NCBI RefSeq assembly: GCF_018100805.1
Contig: NZ_JAGJEA010000019.1
Span: 1 to 64,000, forward strand
Reading direction: 5' to 3'
Length of the DNA stretch: 64,000 nt
Source: Aquimarina sp. MMG016
GTDB taxonomy: Bacteria > Bacteroidota > Bacteroidia > Flavobacteriales > Flavobacteriaceae
The notes under the pieces: generated by a model
Told to the model about the DNA's origin: nothing
Seen by the model: the letters and a program-made list of their open reading frames with translations, nothing else
The model's database searches: none
Position numbers and translations under genes: made by a program
Shown: piece by piece, positions 8,474-16,617 of the stretch
Position numbering within the stretch: the stretch's first letter is position 1
How the letters are laid out: each line of letters opens with the position of its first letter

Positions 8474-9340
8474 TTAATGATATTTAGTGAATATTTTAGT
8501 AGCTTCATTATGCGAAGATTCAAAACTCAATGTTCTAATGTTTGTATCCGCATCTACGGTAGTAAAATAAGAGATCATTCTCTCTGTTGGCATATTGCCA
8601 GTTAGTTCATCTTTTGCCATTGGGCAACCTCCAAATCCTTGTATAGCACCATCAAAACGTCTACATCCGGCCTTAAAAGCGGCGTCAACTTTCTCATACC
8701 AAGTTGTAGGTGTTGTGTGTAAGTGTGCCCCAAATTCTATTTCAGGGTATTTTGGAATTAGATTAGAAAACAAGTAATCAATAATTTCGGGTGTCGAAGT
8801 CCCTACTGTATCTGACAAAGAAAGTATTTTTACTCCCATATTACTTAATCTTTCTGTCCATTCTCCAACTATTTCTACACTCCAGGGATCTCCATAAGGA
8901 TTACCAAACCCCATAGAAAGATAAGCAACCACTTCTTTATTAGCTTTATCCGCAATATTCAAAATCTCTTGTAAAGTTTCGACGGATTCTGCTATAGTTT
9001 TATGCGTATTACGCATCTGAAAATTCTCTGAAATCGAAAAAGGATATCCTAAATAGTCTATAGGTCCATATTGTGCTGCATCATTAGCACCTCGAACATT
9101 AGCAATAATCGCTAACAGTTTACTTTCTGTATGGGATAAATCTAATCTAGCTAAAACTTCCGCAGTATCCACCATCTGCGGAATAGCTTTTGGAGAAACA
9201 AAGCTTCCAAAATCGATGGTGTCAAAACCACAGCGTAGTAATGATTGAATGTACTGAACTTTCTTTTCTGTAGGAATAAACTCTTTAATGCCTTGCATAG
9301 CATCCCTTGGGCATTCAATAATCTTTACTTTTTCTACCAT
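8474..9340 (-). CDS. Hydroxymethylglutaryl-CoA lyase
   Basis: Cleaves HMG-CoA to acetoacetate and acetyl-CoA in leucine and ketone-body breakdown. The 288-residue length is typical for a TIM-barrel HMGL-like protein. Visible motifs are ECPRDAMQG at the N-terminus (substrate/metal site), LSMGFGNPYGDPWS, HLHTTP (metal His pair) and the active-site loop GFGGCPMAKDELTGN with the catalytic Cys. The leucine dehydrogenase-type gene at 15.4-16.5 kb may serve the same catabolism, but it is not linked in an operon. Confidence 0.93.
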   Translation of the reverse strand: MVEKVKIIECPRDAMQGIKEFIPTEKKVQYIQSLLRCGFDTIDFGSFVSPKAIPQMVDTAEVLARLDLSHTESKLLAIIANVRGANDAAQYGPIDYLGYPFSISENFQMRNTHKTIAESVETLQEILNIADKANKEVVAYLSMGFGNPYGDPWSVEIVGEWTERLSNMGVKILSLSDTVGTSTPEIIDYLFSNLIPKYPEIEFGAHLHTTPTTWYEKVDAAFKAGCRRFDGAIQGFGGCPMAKDELTGNMPTERMISYFTTVDADTNIRTLSFESSHNEATKIFTKYH

Positions 9341-9389
9341 TTTAGTACTACAAACTAGAAGATATTTAGTTTAGAGTATAAAAGTATGA

Positions 9390-10016
9390 TTATTTTTCAG
9401 AAAAAAGGATAAAAATTCCTATTCCGATAAAGACAATAATCTGTAACCATTTTAGAAACACTCCGACTTTGGAATTTTCTCTAATATAATCCGAAATATA
9501 ACCCGCTAAAACAGCTATTAACCCAAAAATCACAAAAGACACCACTATAAAAAGCCCTCCTAAAGTATAAAACTGTATTACATTACTCATAGTTTTACTA
9601 AAAAGGAAACCTGGAAAGAAAGCCAAAAAGAATATAGATACTTTAGGGTTCAACACATTCATTATGAACCCTTGTCTGAATAATTGTCCAAGACTTTTCT
9701 TTTGCACCGCATCTCCTGAAAGCTGTATTGATGCATCACTTTTAAAAACTTTATAAGCAAGAAAAAATAAATATAAAGCTCCAAGCAATTTTATAATAAA
9801 GAAAATAACTTCACTCTGTTTAATAATTGCAGAAACCCCAAATGCTACAAGAGTAGTATGGATAATACACCCTGTCATTAATCCTGCAACTGTAGAAAGC
9901 CCGTATTTTTTTCCATTCACCACGCTTTGCATCATTACAAATATATTATCAGGCCCCGGAGTAATTGCCAATACGGATGTTGCAATTATAAAAGCAGAAA
10001 GTATTTCTAAATTCAT
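9390..10016 (-). CDS. LysE-family amino-acid exporter
   Basis: 208-residue inner-membrane protein with about six helices. The family motif TPGPDNIFVMMQSVVNG is at residues 19-35, followed by GLMTGCIIHT and a basic cytoplasmic loop. LysE/RhtB proteins export amino acids or related small molecules; the substrate cannot be told from sequence. It is a single gene, 50 bases upstream (minus strand) of HMG-CoA lyase and divergent from the spondin-domain gene. Confidence 0.9.
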   Translation of the reverse strand: MNLEILSAFIIATSVLAITPGPDNIFVMMQSVVNGKKYGLSTVAGLMTGCIIHTTLVAFGVSAIIKQSEVIFFIIKLLGALYLFFLAYKVFKSDASIQLSGDAVQKKSLGQLFRQGFIMNVLNPKVSIFFLAFFPGFLFSKTMSNVIQFYTLGGLFIVVSFVIFGLIAVLAGYISDYIRENSKVGVFLKWLQIIVFIGIGIFILFSEK

Positions 10017-10091
10017 TAAAATAAAATGTAAGGTTTGTTAAAAATAACGACAATATAAAGATAAACACAAACCAACCATAATCAATTCCTA

Positions 10092-11003
10092 ATGAAAAAG
10101 CTTATTCTAAAAGTATTTCTATACTTACTTTGTACTACAACTTATAGTCAGACTACAGCCACATATGACATCGTTTTTACCAGTAACTGGGAAGCCCACG
10201 GCACATTACCTAGCAATGCGCATTTTTCTAATCTTGTAGGAGTTACACACAACAGCAATGTTACTTTTGTAGAAATGGGTAGCCTTGCAACATCTGGTAT
10301 CGAGCAAGTTGCAGAACTAGGTAGTAATGGAACTTTTTCAAGTGAAGTAACCACTGCCATAAACGATGGTAATGCAGATCAGTTTATCAATGGTCCAGAT
10401 TTATTTTTTAATGGAGCCGGACGCACAATTACTATTAGCGATCTAGAAGTAAGTTCTAATTACACGTTAGTAAGTCTAGCTTCTATGATTGCCCCAAGTC
10501 CGGATTGGATGATTGCAGTTAATAGTATTTCATTAGTAAATGGAGGCGGACAATGGATTCCCGAAATCACTATGGATCTCTATCCTTATGATGCAGGAAC
10601 TGAAGAAGGTACAGGATACAGCCTTAGTAATCCTGCTACTAATCCTCACGAACCCATATCAAGCTTACAAGGGGTTGCTCCTTTTAATTCTCAAAAAATA
10701 GGAACTATTGTTTTTACTCAAAAAATATTAAATACACCTTCTTTTGAAAACCAACGAAACAAAATCACCATTTCCCCGAATCCAAGTAATGGAAAGATAT
10801 CTATTCTTAACACCTCTAAATCTTCATTAATCAAAGAAATAGAAATATACAATGTACTAGGTAATCAAGTAAGGCGTTATACTTTTGAACGAAGTAATAC
10901 AAACATTAATCTAGATTTAACTTATCTTAACGCTGGTATTTATTTATTAAGAATGAAGAATTCCTTTGGGAAAACAGAAACTCATAAACTGATTCTAAAC
11001 TAG
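10092..11003 (+). CDS. Secreted spondin-domain protein with T9SS type A sorting tail
   Basis: 303 residues. Signal peptide (LKVFLYLLCTTTYSQ), then a spondin_N-like domain at about 22-200: ATYDIVFTSNWEAHGTLP, HFSNLVGVTH, LFFNGAGRTITISDLEV, SPDWMIAVNSISLV, MDLYPYDAGTEEG. The last 80 residues are a Por-secretion tail (ISPNPSNGKISILN, YNVLGNQVRRY, LNAGIYLLRM), which directs export by the type IX system. It is an extracellular or surface protein, perhaps adhesive. It is convergent with pyrD, with a gap of one base between stop codons. Confidence 0.9.
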   Translation: MKKLILKVFLYLLCTTTYSQTTATYDIVFTSNWEAHGTLPSNAHFSNLVGVTHNSNVTFVEMGSLATSGIEQVAELGSNGTFSSEVTTAINDGNADQFINGPDLFFNGAGRTITISDLEVSSNYTLVSLASMIAPSPDWMIAVNSISLVNGGGQWIPEITMDLYPYDAGTEEGTGYSLSNPATNPHEPISSLQGVAPFNSQKIGTIVFTQKILNTPSFENQRNKITISPNPSNGKISILNTSKSSLIKEIEIYNVLGNQVRRYTFERSNTNINLDLTYLNAGIYLLRMKNSFGKTETHKLILN

Positions 11004-11004
11004 T

Positions 11005-12033
11005 TTACAACCCTTTTTTAATCACTTCCTTATTGATTTTCTTAATCAATTTAGGACCTTCATAAATAAAACCTGTATATAACTGAACAAGACTTGCTCC
11101 AGCTTCCATTTTTTCTATGGCGTCTGTAGCACTATGAATCCCTCCTACTCCTATAATTGGAAAAGATTTATTGCTTTTTTCTGATAAAAATCGAATAATT
11201 TCTGTAGATCTGCTGGTCAAAGGTTTCCCACTCAAACCACCTTTTTCATTAGCCAAAGTTATATTAGATTTTAAACCGGCTCTAGAAATCGTAGTATTGG
11301 TGGCGATAACACCTGCTATTTTAGTATCCTTTATGATGTCAATAATATCTAATAATTGTTCATCTGTTAAGTCTGGAGCTATTTTAAGTAATATTGGCTT
11401 CTGTGAAGGTTTTTGTTGGTTTTTCTCCTGTAATGTATTCAATAACTCAGTCAACGGCTCTTTATCCTGTAATGCTCTTAGATTTGGAGTGTTAGGAGAA
11501 CTCACATTCACCACAAAATAATCTACATAGTCAAACAGCGCATCAAAACATATTTTATAATCTTCTACAGCATTTTCGTTAGGAGTAATTTTGTTTTTAC
11601 CAATATTACCTCCAATAAGTACTCCTTTATTTTTCTTTAATCGTTTAACAGCATCTTCTACACCACCGTTATTAAAGCCCATCCGATTAATAATAGCATT
11701 ATCCATTTTTAATCTGAACAATCTTTTTTTAGGATTACCATCTTGTGGTTTTGGAGTCAAAGTTCCGATTTCGATAAAACCAAATCCAAAATCAGATAAT
11801 TCATTAAATAGTTTTGCATCTTTATCAAAACCTGCTGCCAATCCTACCGGGTTTTTAAATTTTAGCCCAAAAACCTCTCTTTCTAGTTTACTATGTTGCA
11901 CTTTATATTTACTTCTTATAATAGATGTTACCAAAGGAAGTTTTGATAGAAATCTAATCATCTTAAAGGTAAAATGATGAACACCTTCGGGGTCATACCT
12001 AAATAGAATTGGTCGAATCAATGATTTGTACAT
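11005..12033 (-). CDS. pyrD: Dihydroorotate dehydrogenase (quinone), class 2
   Basis: Fourth step of pyrimidine synthesis: oxidises dihydroorotate to orotate and passes electrons to quinone at the inner membrane. From the ATG at 12033 it is 342 residues, the usual length. The N-terminal helix region (SLIRPILFRYDPEGVHHFTF) is the membrane-associating part of class 2 enzymes. FMN and substrate motifs: NPVGLAAGFDKD, GFIEIGTLTPKPQDGNPKKR, NRMGFNN, VNVSSPNTPNLR (catalytic Ser region), GVGGI. An in-frame start at 12123 adds 30 residues unlike the family and overlaps the promoter zone, so it is rejected. Confidence 0.95.
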   Translation of the reverse strand: MYKSLIRPILFRYDPEGVHHFTFKMIRFLSKLPLVTSIIRSKYKVQHSKLEREVFGLKFKNPVGLAAGFDKDAKLFNELSDFGFGFIEIGTLTPKPQDGNPKKRLFRLKMDNAIINRMGFNNGGVEDAVKRLKKNKGVLIGGNIGKNKITPNENAVEDYKICFDALFDYVDYFVVNVSSPNTPNLRALQDKEPLTELLNTLQEKNQQKPSQKPILLKIAPDLTDEQLLDIIDIIKDTKIAGVIATNTTISRAGLKSNITLANEKGGLSGKPLTSRSTEIIRFLSEKSNKSFPIIGVGGIHSATDAIEKMEAGASLVQLYTGFIYEGPKLIKKINKEVIKKGL

Positions 12034-12052
12034 GGAAGATTGTTTTGATTGG

Positions 12053-12060
12053 CAAAAATA
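12053..12060 (-). promoter_or_regulatory. -7 element of pyrD
   Basis: TATTTTTG on the minus strand, 19 bases upstream of the chosen pyrD start. It supports the short start at 12033 over 12123. Confidence 0.4.
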
Positions 12061-12086
12061 AGTTTTAGAAGGCTCTAATAAAAGCT

Positions 12087-12094
12087 TATTTTTG
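12087..12094 (+). promoter_or_regulatory. -7 element of pepT
   Basis: TATTTTTG on the plus strand, 32 bases upstream of the pepT ATG, with a weak TTTT-rich -33 region. It forms a back-to-back pair with the pyrD element. Confidence 0.4.
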
Positions 12095-12126
12095 AAATCT
12101 TCAAATTCTATAATATAAAGCAATTC

Positions 12127-13365
12127 ATGATTTCAAAAAAACATATTACAGATAGATTCATTAGTTATGTAACCATAGATACAGAAAGTGATCCTGAAAG
12201 TCAGACTACTCCTAGTACAGAAAAACAATGGGATCTAGCCAATAAATTAGTTGATGAACTAAAAGTCATCGGACTAGAAGATGTGACTATTAATGAGAAT
12301 GCTTATATCATGGCTACTTTACCATCTAATGTCGATCACGATGTACCAACTATTGGTTTTATCTCTCATTTTGACACTACTCCAGATTTTACAGGAGCTA
12401 ATGTGAATCCACAGATCATAGAGAATTACGATGGAAAAGATATTATCCTTAATAAAGAAGAAAACATCGTTCTCTCTCCTGACTATTTTGATGATTTAAA
12501 ACTATACATAGGTCAAACACTAATCACCACAGATGGAACTACATTGTTGGGTGCTGATGACAAAGCCGGAATCACAGAAATTGTTTCTGCTATGGAATAC
12601 CTGATACAACACCCTGAAATCAAACACGGAAAAATTCGAATAGGATTTACCCCTGATGAAGAAATTGGCCGGGGAGCACACAAATTTGATGTGCAACAAT
12701 TTGGAGCGGATTGGGCATATACTATGGATGGTAGTCAGATTGGAGAATTGGAGTATGAAAACTTTAATGCTGCCGGAGCTGTGGTCACTATAAAAGGCAA
12801 AATTGTTCATCCCGGGTATGCTAAAGGAAAAATGATAAACAGCATGTTAATTGCTCAGGAATTTATTGATGCTTTACCAAAGAAAGAAGTACCTGAGCAG
12901 ACTAGTGGAAGAGAAGGTTTTTTTCATTTGTATGATATAAAAGGAAAGGTAGAAGAAACGCAACTGCAATATATCATTAGAGATCATGATAAAGGGCTTT
13001 TTGAAGCTAGAAAAAAAACCATGATAAAAATAGCTTCTGAGATCAATGCTAAACACGGAAAAGAAACCATAATAGTAGATATTAAAGATCAATACTATAA
13101 TATGCGCGAAAAGGTAGAACCTGTAATGCATATTGTGGATATTGCCGAAAAAGCAATGAAATCTTTAGATATTATCCCTATTATAAAACCTATAAGAGGA
13201 GGAACAGACGGCTCTCAATTAAGCTTTATGGGGCTGCCCTGCCCAAATATTTTTGCGGGTGGACATAATTTTCATGGGCGATATGAATATGTTCCTGTAG
13301 AAAGTATGATCAAAGCAACAGAAGTAATTGTAAAAATAGCTGAATTGACGACAACTAAACAATAA
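12127..13365 (+). CDS. pepT: Peptidase T (tripeptide aminopeptidase)
   Basis: 412-residue cytoplasmic M20 metallopeptidase that removes N-terminal residues from tripeptides. Two-zinc site motifs are visible: FISHFDTTPDF (His and catalytic Asp), LGADDKAGITE (bridging Asp), TPDEEIGRGAHKF (catalytic Glu pair) and the C-terminal AGGHNFHGRYEYVP (His). The dimerisation domain lies between about 205 and 320. It is divergent from pyrD and ends at a strong bidirectional terminator. Confidence 0.95.
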   Translation: MISKKHITDRFISYVTIDTESDPESQTTPSTEKQWDLANKLVDELKVIGLEDVTINENAYIMATLPSNVDHDVPTIGFISHFDTTPDFTGANVNPQIIENYDGKDIILNKEENIVLSPDYFDDLKLYIGQTLITTDGTTLLGADDKAGITEIVSAMEYLIQHPEIKHGKIRIGFTPDEEIGRGAHKFDVQQFGADWAYTMDGSQIGELEYENFNAAGAVVTIKGKIVHPGYAKGKMINSMLIAQEFIDALPKKEVPEQTSGREGFFHLYDIKGKVEETQLQYIIRDHDKGLFEARKKTMIKIASEINAKHGKETIIVDIKDQYYNMREKVEPVMHIVDIAEKAMKSLDIIPIIKPIRGGTDGSQLSFMGLPCPNIFAGGHNFHGRYEYVPVESMIKATEVIVKIAELTTTKQ

Positions 13366-13421
13366 AAAGGATTTACGGAAATAACTTTTTTATTAGTCTA
13401 AAAATAAAGTTTCACTAATAG

Positions 13422-13460
13422 AAAAGCGCGATATAATCATAATGAATATATCGCGCTTTT
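13422..13460. terminator. Bidirectional terminator between pepT and yajC
   Basis: AAAAGCGCGATATA (13422-13435) pairs perfectly with TATATCGCGCTTTT (13447-13460), 11-base loop. The A/T flanks suit termination from both converging units. Confidence 0.85.
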
Positions 13461-13483
13461 GGATTAAGTAGGCTAGTTATTAC

Positions 13484-13777
13484 TTACTTCTTTTCAGTCG
13501 CTGGTGCATTTAACTTCTGACTCATCTCTAAAGATATAGCAGATTTATCATACGTTAGTTTCCCCGCACCTGTTTCAATAATAACAGCATTGTTTTTTTC
13601 GCTGAAGTCAAAGACTTTACCGTGTAAACCACTTTTAGTAACTACACGATCACCTTTTTTAAGTTCTGCAGCAAACTTTTTCTCCTTTTTAGCCTTTTGC
13701 ATCTGTGGACGTATCATAAAGAAATACATCACTACAAATATTAAGATAAAAGGAAGAAACTGTTGAATTTGTTCCAT
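13484..13777 (-). CDS. yajC: YajC, Sec translocon accessory subunit
   Basis: 97 residues: one N-terminal membrane helix (FLPFILIFVVMYFFMIRPQMQK, here split by the family's hallmark MIRPQ) and a small basic cytoplasmic domain (GDRVVTKSGLHGKV). YajC associates with SecDF in the inner membrane. It is the third gene of nusB-DUF1573-yajC, 7 bases after DUF1573. Confidence 0.93.
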   Translation of the reverse strand: MEQIQQFLPFILIFVVMYFFMIRPQMQKAKKEKKFAAELKKGDRVVTKSGLHGKVFDFSEKNNAVIIETGAGKLTYDKSAISLEMSQKLNAPATEKK

Positions 13778-13784
13778 ATAATAA

Positions 13785-14264
13785 TTATTCAGCTGTTGGT
13801 GTTCCGCTTGCCGGTTTAGCTTTTGGAGTTACCATAGCTTTAATCTTAAGAACTTCTTTTCCAGCTTCAGTGTTAGCAGTAATTGTAACTTGCTTATTCT
13901 GAAGGTTTGGCTTACCATTAGAGTTAAATTTCACTAACATTTCTCCTGTTGCTCCAGGTGCTACAGGCTCTTTTGGCCATTCTGGAACTGTACATCCACA
14001 GCTTCCTTTTGCACTCACAATTACTAGAGGAGCTTTACCTGTATTAGTAAACGTAAATTTATGCTCTACAACATCTCCTTCATTAATAGTACCAAAGTCG
14101 TGCTCTTTTTCTGCAAAAGTCATTACAGGAAATTCTGCATTATTTGCATCACGCTCAGCTGCTATTTCTACATTTTCGTCTTTAACTTTTTCTGCTGCCT
14201 TATCTTTACAAGACACGAAAGTCATAGCAAAAACTCCGGCTAAAATTAAAATTCCTTTTTTCAT
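13785..14264 (-). CDS. DUF1573 lipoprotein
   Basis: 159 residues with a lipoprotein signal (ILAGVFAMTFVSCKDK, lipobox near residue 19) and one Ig-like DUF1573 domain at about 45-145: FAEKEHDFGTINEGD, KHTFTNTGKAPLVI-type strand, SAKGSCGCTVPEWPKEPVAPG with the family CGC pair, and a final strand pair. Such proteins are envelope-exposed and of unknown role; the nusB-DUF1573-yajC order is conserved in flavobacteria. The C-terminus is Pro/Ala/Thr-rich. Confidence 0.9.
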   Translation of the reverse strand: MKKGILILAGVFAMTFVSCKDKAAEKVKDENVEIAAERDANNAEFPVMTFAEKEHDFGTINEGDVVEHKFTFTNTGKAPLVIVSAKGSCGCTVPEWPKEPVAPGATGEMLVKFNSNGKPNLQNKQVTITANTEAGKEVLKIKAMVTPKAKPASGTPTAE

Positions 14265-14316
14265 TACTTGGGTTTTAAATTAAATTTCGAGGTTAAAAAT
14301 ACTATTTTTTCTAAAA

Positions 14317-15261
14317 CTACATAAGACCACGGCCTACTTTATTCAATTTGCCGTTCTCTTGGTACTCTTTAGATATTTTGTCCAAAATTCCGTTGATAAA
14401 AATACTACTTTTAGGAGTACTATATTCTTTGGCTATTTCTAAATATTCGTTAATTGTCACTTTTACAGGTATTGATGGGAATTTCACAAACTCACAAATA
14501 GCCATTTTGATTACAGCTTTATCCAGTTCTGCAATACGATCTTTATCCCAATTAGGAGTCTTACCTTCTATTTCTTTGGCAAATTCCACTCCATTAAGGG
14601 CAGTCTTCTTAAAAATATTTCTAGCAAAATCTTTATCATCAATATCTTTATAAAGTTTTGGTAACGCCATATTCTCATCATGAGTAGGTTTTACTTTGCG
14701 AAGCATCTTTATAATAGCTGTATTAATAAGAGGTAAATCATCAATCCAAGTAAGTTTCTTGTCCTCTATATATTCATACAACTTATCATTAGGAGCAATA
14801 ATCTCTTTGAAAATATCAAGTACAAAGTCCTTATCCTCCTTAAATGATCCCTGTTTAGTACTCATATAATCGACATAGAGCTCACTATTTTGAATTTCCT
14901 TCCATAAAATAGCTACATACTCACTGTCTAAATCCCAAACATTAAGTTTTTTCTTATCAACGCCAGCTTTTAGTTGTAAGTTGTTTTCTAATAACAACAG
15001 CACTGCATTATTAACGAACTTGGTGTTTGGATTTTTCTCTTCTGAAGTTGCTAAATATTTTTTCTGACTTTTCGTCAAAAAATCAGCGGCTTGTTTTCTA
15101 ATTTCTATAAGAAGCTGAAGATTTATAAGAAACAAATCATACATCTGCTCTATACTGTAAAGTAGAAATTTTTCTTCTTTGTCAAGGTTGTCACTTTGCG
15201 TCTGTCTCATCGAATAGAGCGACTGCATTACTTTTACTCTAATATGTCTTCTGGTTAACAT
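14317..15261 (-). CDS. nusB: NusB transcription antitermination factor (long Bacteroidota form)
   Basis: 314 residues, twice the E. coli NusB. The N-terminus MLTRRHIRVKVMQSLYSMRQ and the C-terminal half (about 195-300: LYKDIDDKDFARNIF, DRIAELDKAVIKMAICEF, KVTINEYLEIAKEYSTPKSS) match NusB; the middle is a helical insert typical of this phylum. NusB binds boxA RNA with NusE (S10) for rRNA antitermination. First gene of its operon, with a promoter element at 15321-15328. Confidence 0.93.
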   Translation of the reverse strand: MLTRRHIRVKVMQSLYSMRQTQSDNLDKEEKFLLYSIEQMYDLFLINLQLLIEIRKQAADFLTKSQKKYLATSEEKNPNTKFVNNAVLLLLENNLQLKAGVDKKKLNVWDLDSEYVAILWKEIQNSELYVDYMSTKQGSFKEDKDFVLDIFKEIIAPNDKLYEYIEDKKLTWIDDLPLINTAIIKMLRKVKPTHDENMALPKLYKDIDDKDFARNIFKKTALNGVEFAKEIEGKTPNWDKDRIAELDKAVIKMAICEFVKFPSIPVKVTINEYLEIAKEYSTPKSSIFINGILDKISKEYQENGKLNKVGRGLM

Positions 15262-15290
15262 AGAAATTACAAAGAACTTAATATTAAAAA

Positions 15291-15319
15291 AGGGTAAAAG
15301 TATGTCTTACTTTTACCCT
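15291..15319 (-). terminator. Terminator of the amino-acid dehydrogenase gene
   Basis: AGGGTAAAAGTA (15291-15302) pairs perfectly with TACTTTTACCCT (15308-15319), 5-base loop; on the minus strand it is followed by TTTTTT. It lies 48 bases after the dehydrogenase stop. Confidence 0.8.
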
Positions 15320-15320
15320 G

Positions 15321-15328
15321 CAAAAATA
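15321..15328 (-). promoter_or_regulatory. -7 element of the nusB operon, directly abutting a terminator stem
   Basis: TATTTTTG on the minus strand, one base before the hairpin. RNA started from it would begin inside the first-transcribed arm and so could not form the complete stem, whereas RNA coming from the upstream gene would terminate. No good -33 element was seen. Confidence 0.4.
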
Positions 15329-15366
15329 CTATTATTTTTTATCTACCTAGCCTAAAAGTTACTTTT

Positions 15367-16476
15367 TTATAAAGCACTTTTTTGTTCTTTTTTTCTAGCG
15401 TTGATTCTATCTTCAGCAATTCTAATCGCGGCAACATTTGTAGTAATACTAGTAGCCTTTGCTCTATTCAATATATCCAGAGTGGTATTATAGATATTTT
15501 CGGTTTTACTCATGATCTGTTCCCTTCCATATCCTGCTATCTCCGCATATACATTAATAATACCACCGGCATTGATTAAGAAATCAGGAGCATAAACTAT
15601 TCCCTTATTCTGTAATAATGCACCGTGGGCATCTTCATTAGCCAATTGATTATTTGCAGCTCCGGCAATAACTTTTACTTTTAGTTTATTGATAGTTTCA
15701 TCGTTAACTGTAGCGCCTAGTGCACAGGGAGCATAAATATCTGCAGCTTCACTGTACAGATCATCTCCTCTATAAATTTCTACTCCGTATGCTTTACTAA
15801 CAGAAGTAAGTCTTTCTTCATTAATATCACTAATAATTACTTTTGCTCCTTCTTTTGATGTTAAACGAACCAACTCTTCGCCTACATGGCCAATTCCTTG
15901 TACTAAAATTTTCTTCCCATCTAAATTATCATCACCATATGCAAATTTAGTGGCAGCTTTCATACCCATATATACACCATAAGCTGTTACAGGAGATGGG
16001 TTTCCTGCTCCACCCTTAGCTTCAGAGATTCCGGTAACATAAGGAGTCACCTCTCTTACCGTATCCATATCAGAAGTTTCCATACCCACATCTTCTGCCG
16101 TGTAGTACTTACCACCTAATGTATGAACAAACTTACCAAAGCGTCTCATTAATTCAGGAGTTTTGATCTTTTTAGCATCACCCATAATTACTGCTTTTCC
16201 TCCTCCAAGGTTCAAACCAGTAATTGCAGCTTTATATGTCATACCACGAGAAAGTCTCAAAACATCATTAAGTGCATCCCATTCTGTTTTATAATCATAC
16301 ATCCTAGTTCCTCCGAGAGCAGGTCCTAAAATTGTGTTATGCACACCGATAATTGCCTTCAATCCTGTATCTTTGTCCTGACAAAAAACAACTTGTTCGT
16401 GATTATCAAAAGATAGTTGTCCAAATACTGGAGCTTCTTTTTTTAACTCATTTATAGAAAGCACTTCAGTTATCAT
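15367..16476 (-). CDS. Leucine/valine (Glu/Leu/Phe/Val family) dehydrogenase
   Basis: 369 residues. NAD-dependent oxidative deamination of a branched-chain amino acid is the likely reaction. N-terminal catalytic domain: GPALGGTRMYDY, LSRGMTYKAAITGLNLGGGKAVI with the catalytic Lys residues, YYTAEDVG. C-terminal Rossmann domain: ILVQGIGHVGEELVRL (GxGxxG), VIAGAANNQLA, APDFLINAGGIINVY. The length and the GGGKAVI and DVGM motifs fit leucine dehydrogenase better than glutamate dehydrogenase. Single gene with its own terminator; divergent from the ABC exporter. Confidence 0.9.
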   Translation of the reverse strand: MITEVLSINELKKEAPVFGQLSFDNHEQVVFCQDKDTGLKAIIGVHNTILGPALGGTRMYDYKTEWDALNDVLRLSRGMTYKAAITGLNLGGGKAVIMGDAKKIKTPELMRRFGKFVHTLGGKYYTAEDVGMETSDMDTVREVTPYVTGISEAKGGAGNPSPVTAYGVYMGMKAATKFAYGDDNLDGKKILVQGIGHVGEELVRLTSKEGAKVIISDINEERLTSVSKAYGVEIYRGDDLYSEAADIYAPCALGATVNDETINKLKVKVIAGAANNQLANEDAHGALLQNKGIVYAPDFLINAGGIINVYAEIAGYGREQIMSKTENIYNTTLDILNRAKATSITTNVAAIRIAEDRINARKKEQKSAL

Positions 16477-16617
16477 ATTTTATAAAATTTAGAATATTAT
16501 AATTGCGTTATAGTTAAAATACAGGTGCTAAAATAGTGTATTTTTACGAATTTAAAATTTTTTGTTATTAAATTTTAAGAATTTACTAATAATTAGTGTT
16601 TTAACTTTCAATACTTT

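Noticed and set aside
11591..11977. Plus-strand open frame of 128 codons inside pyrD
   Set aside because: Shadow of pyrD: the opposite strand carries full FMN and substrate motifs.
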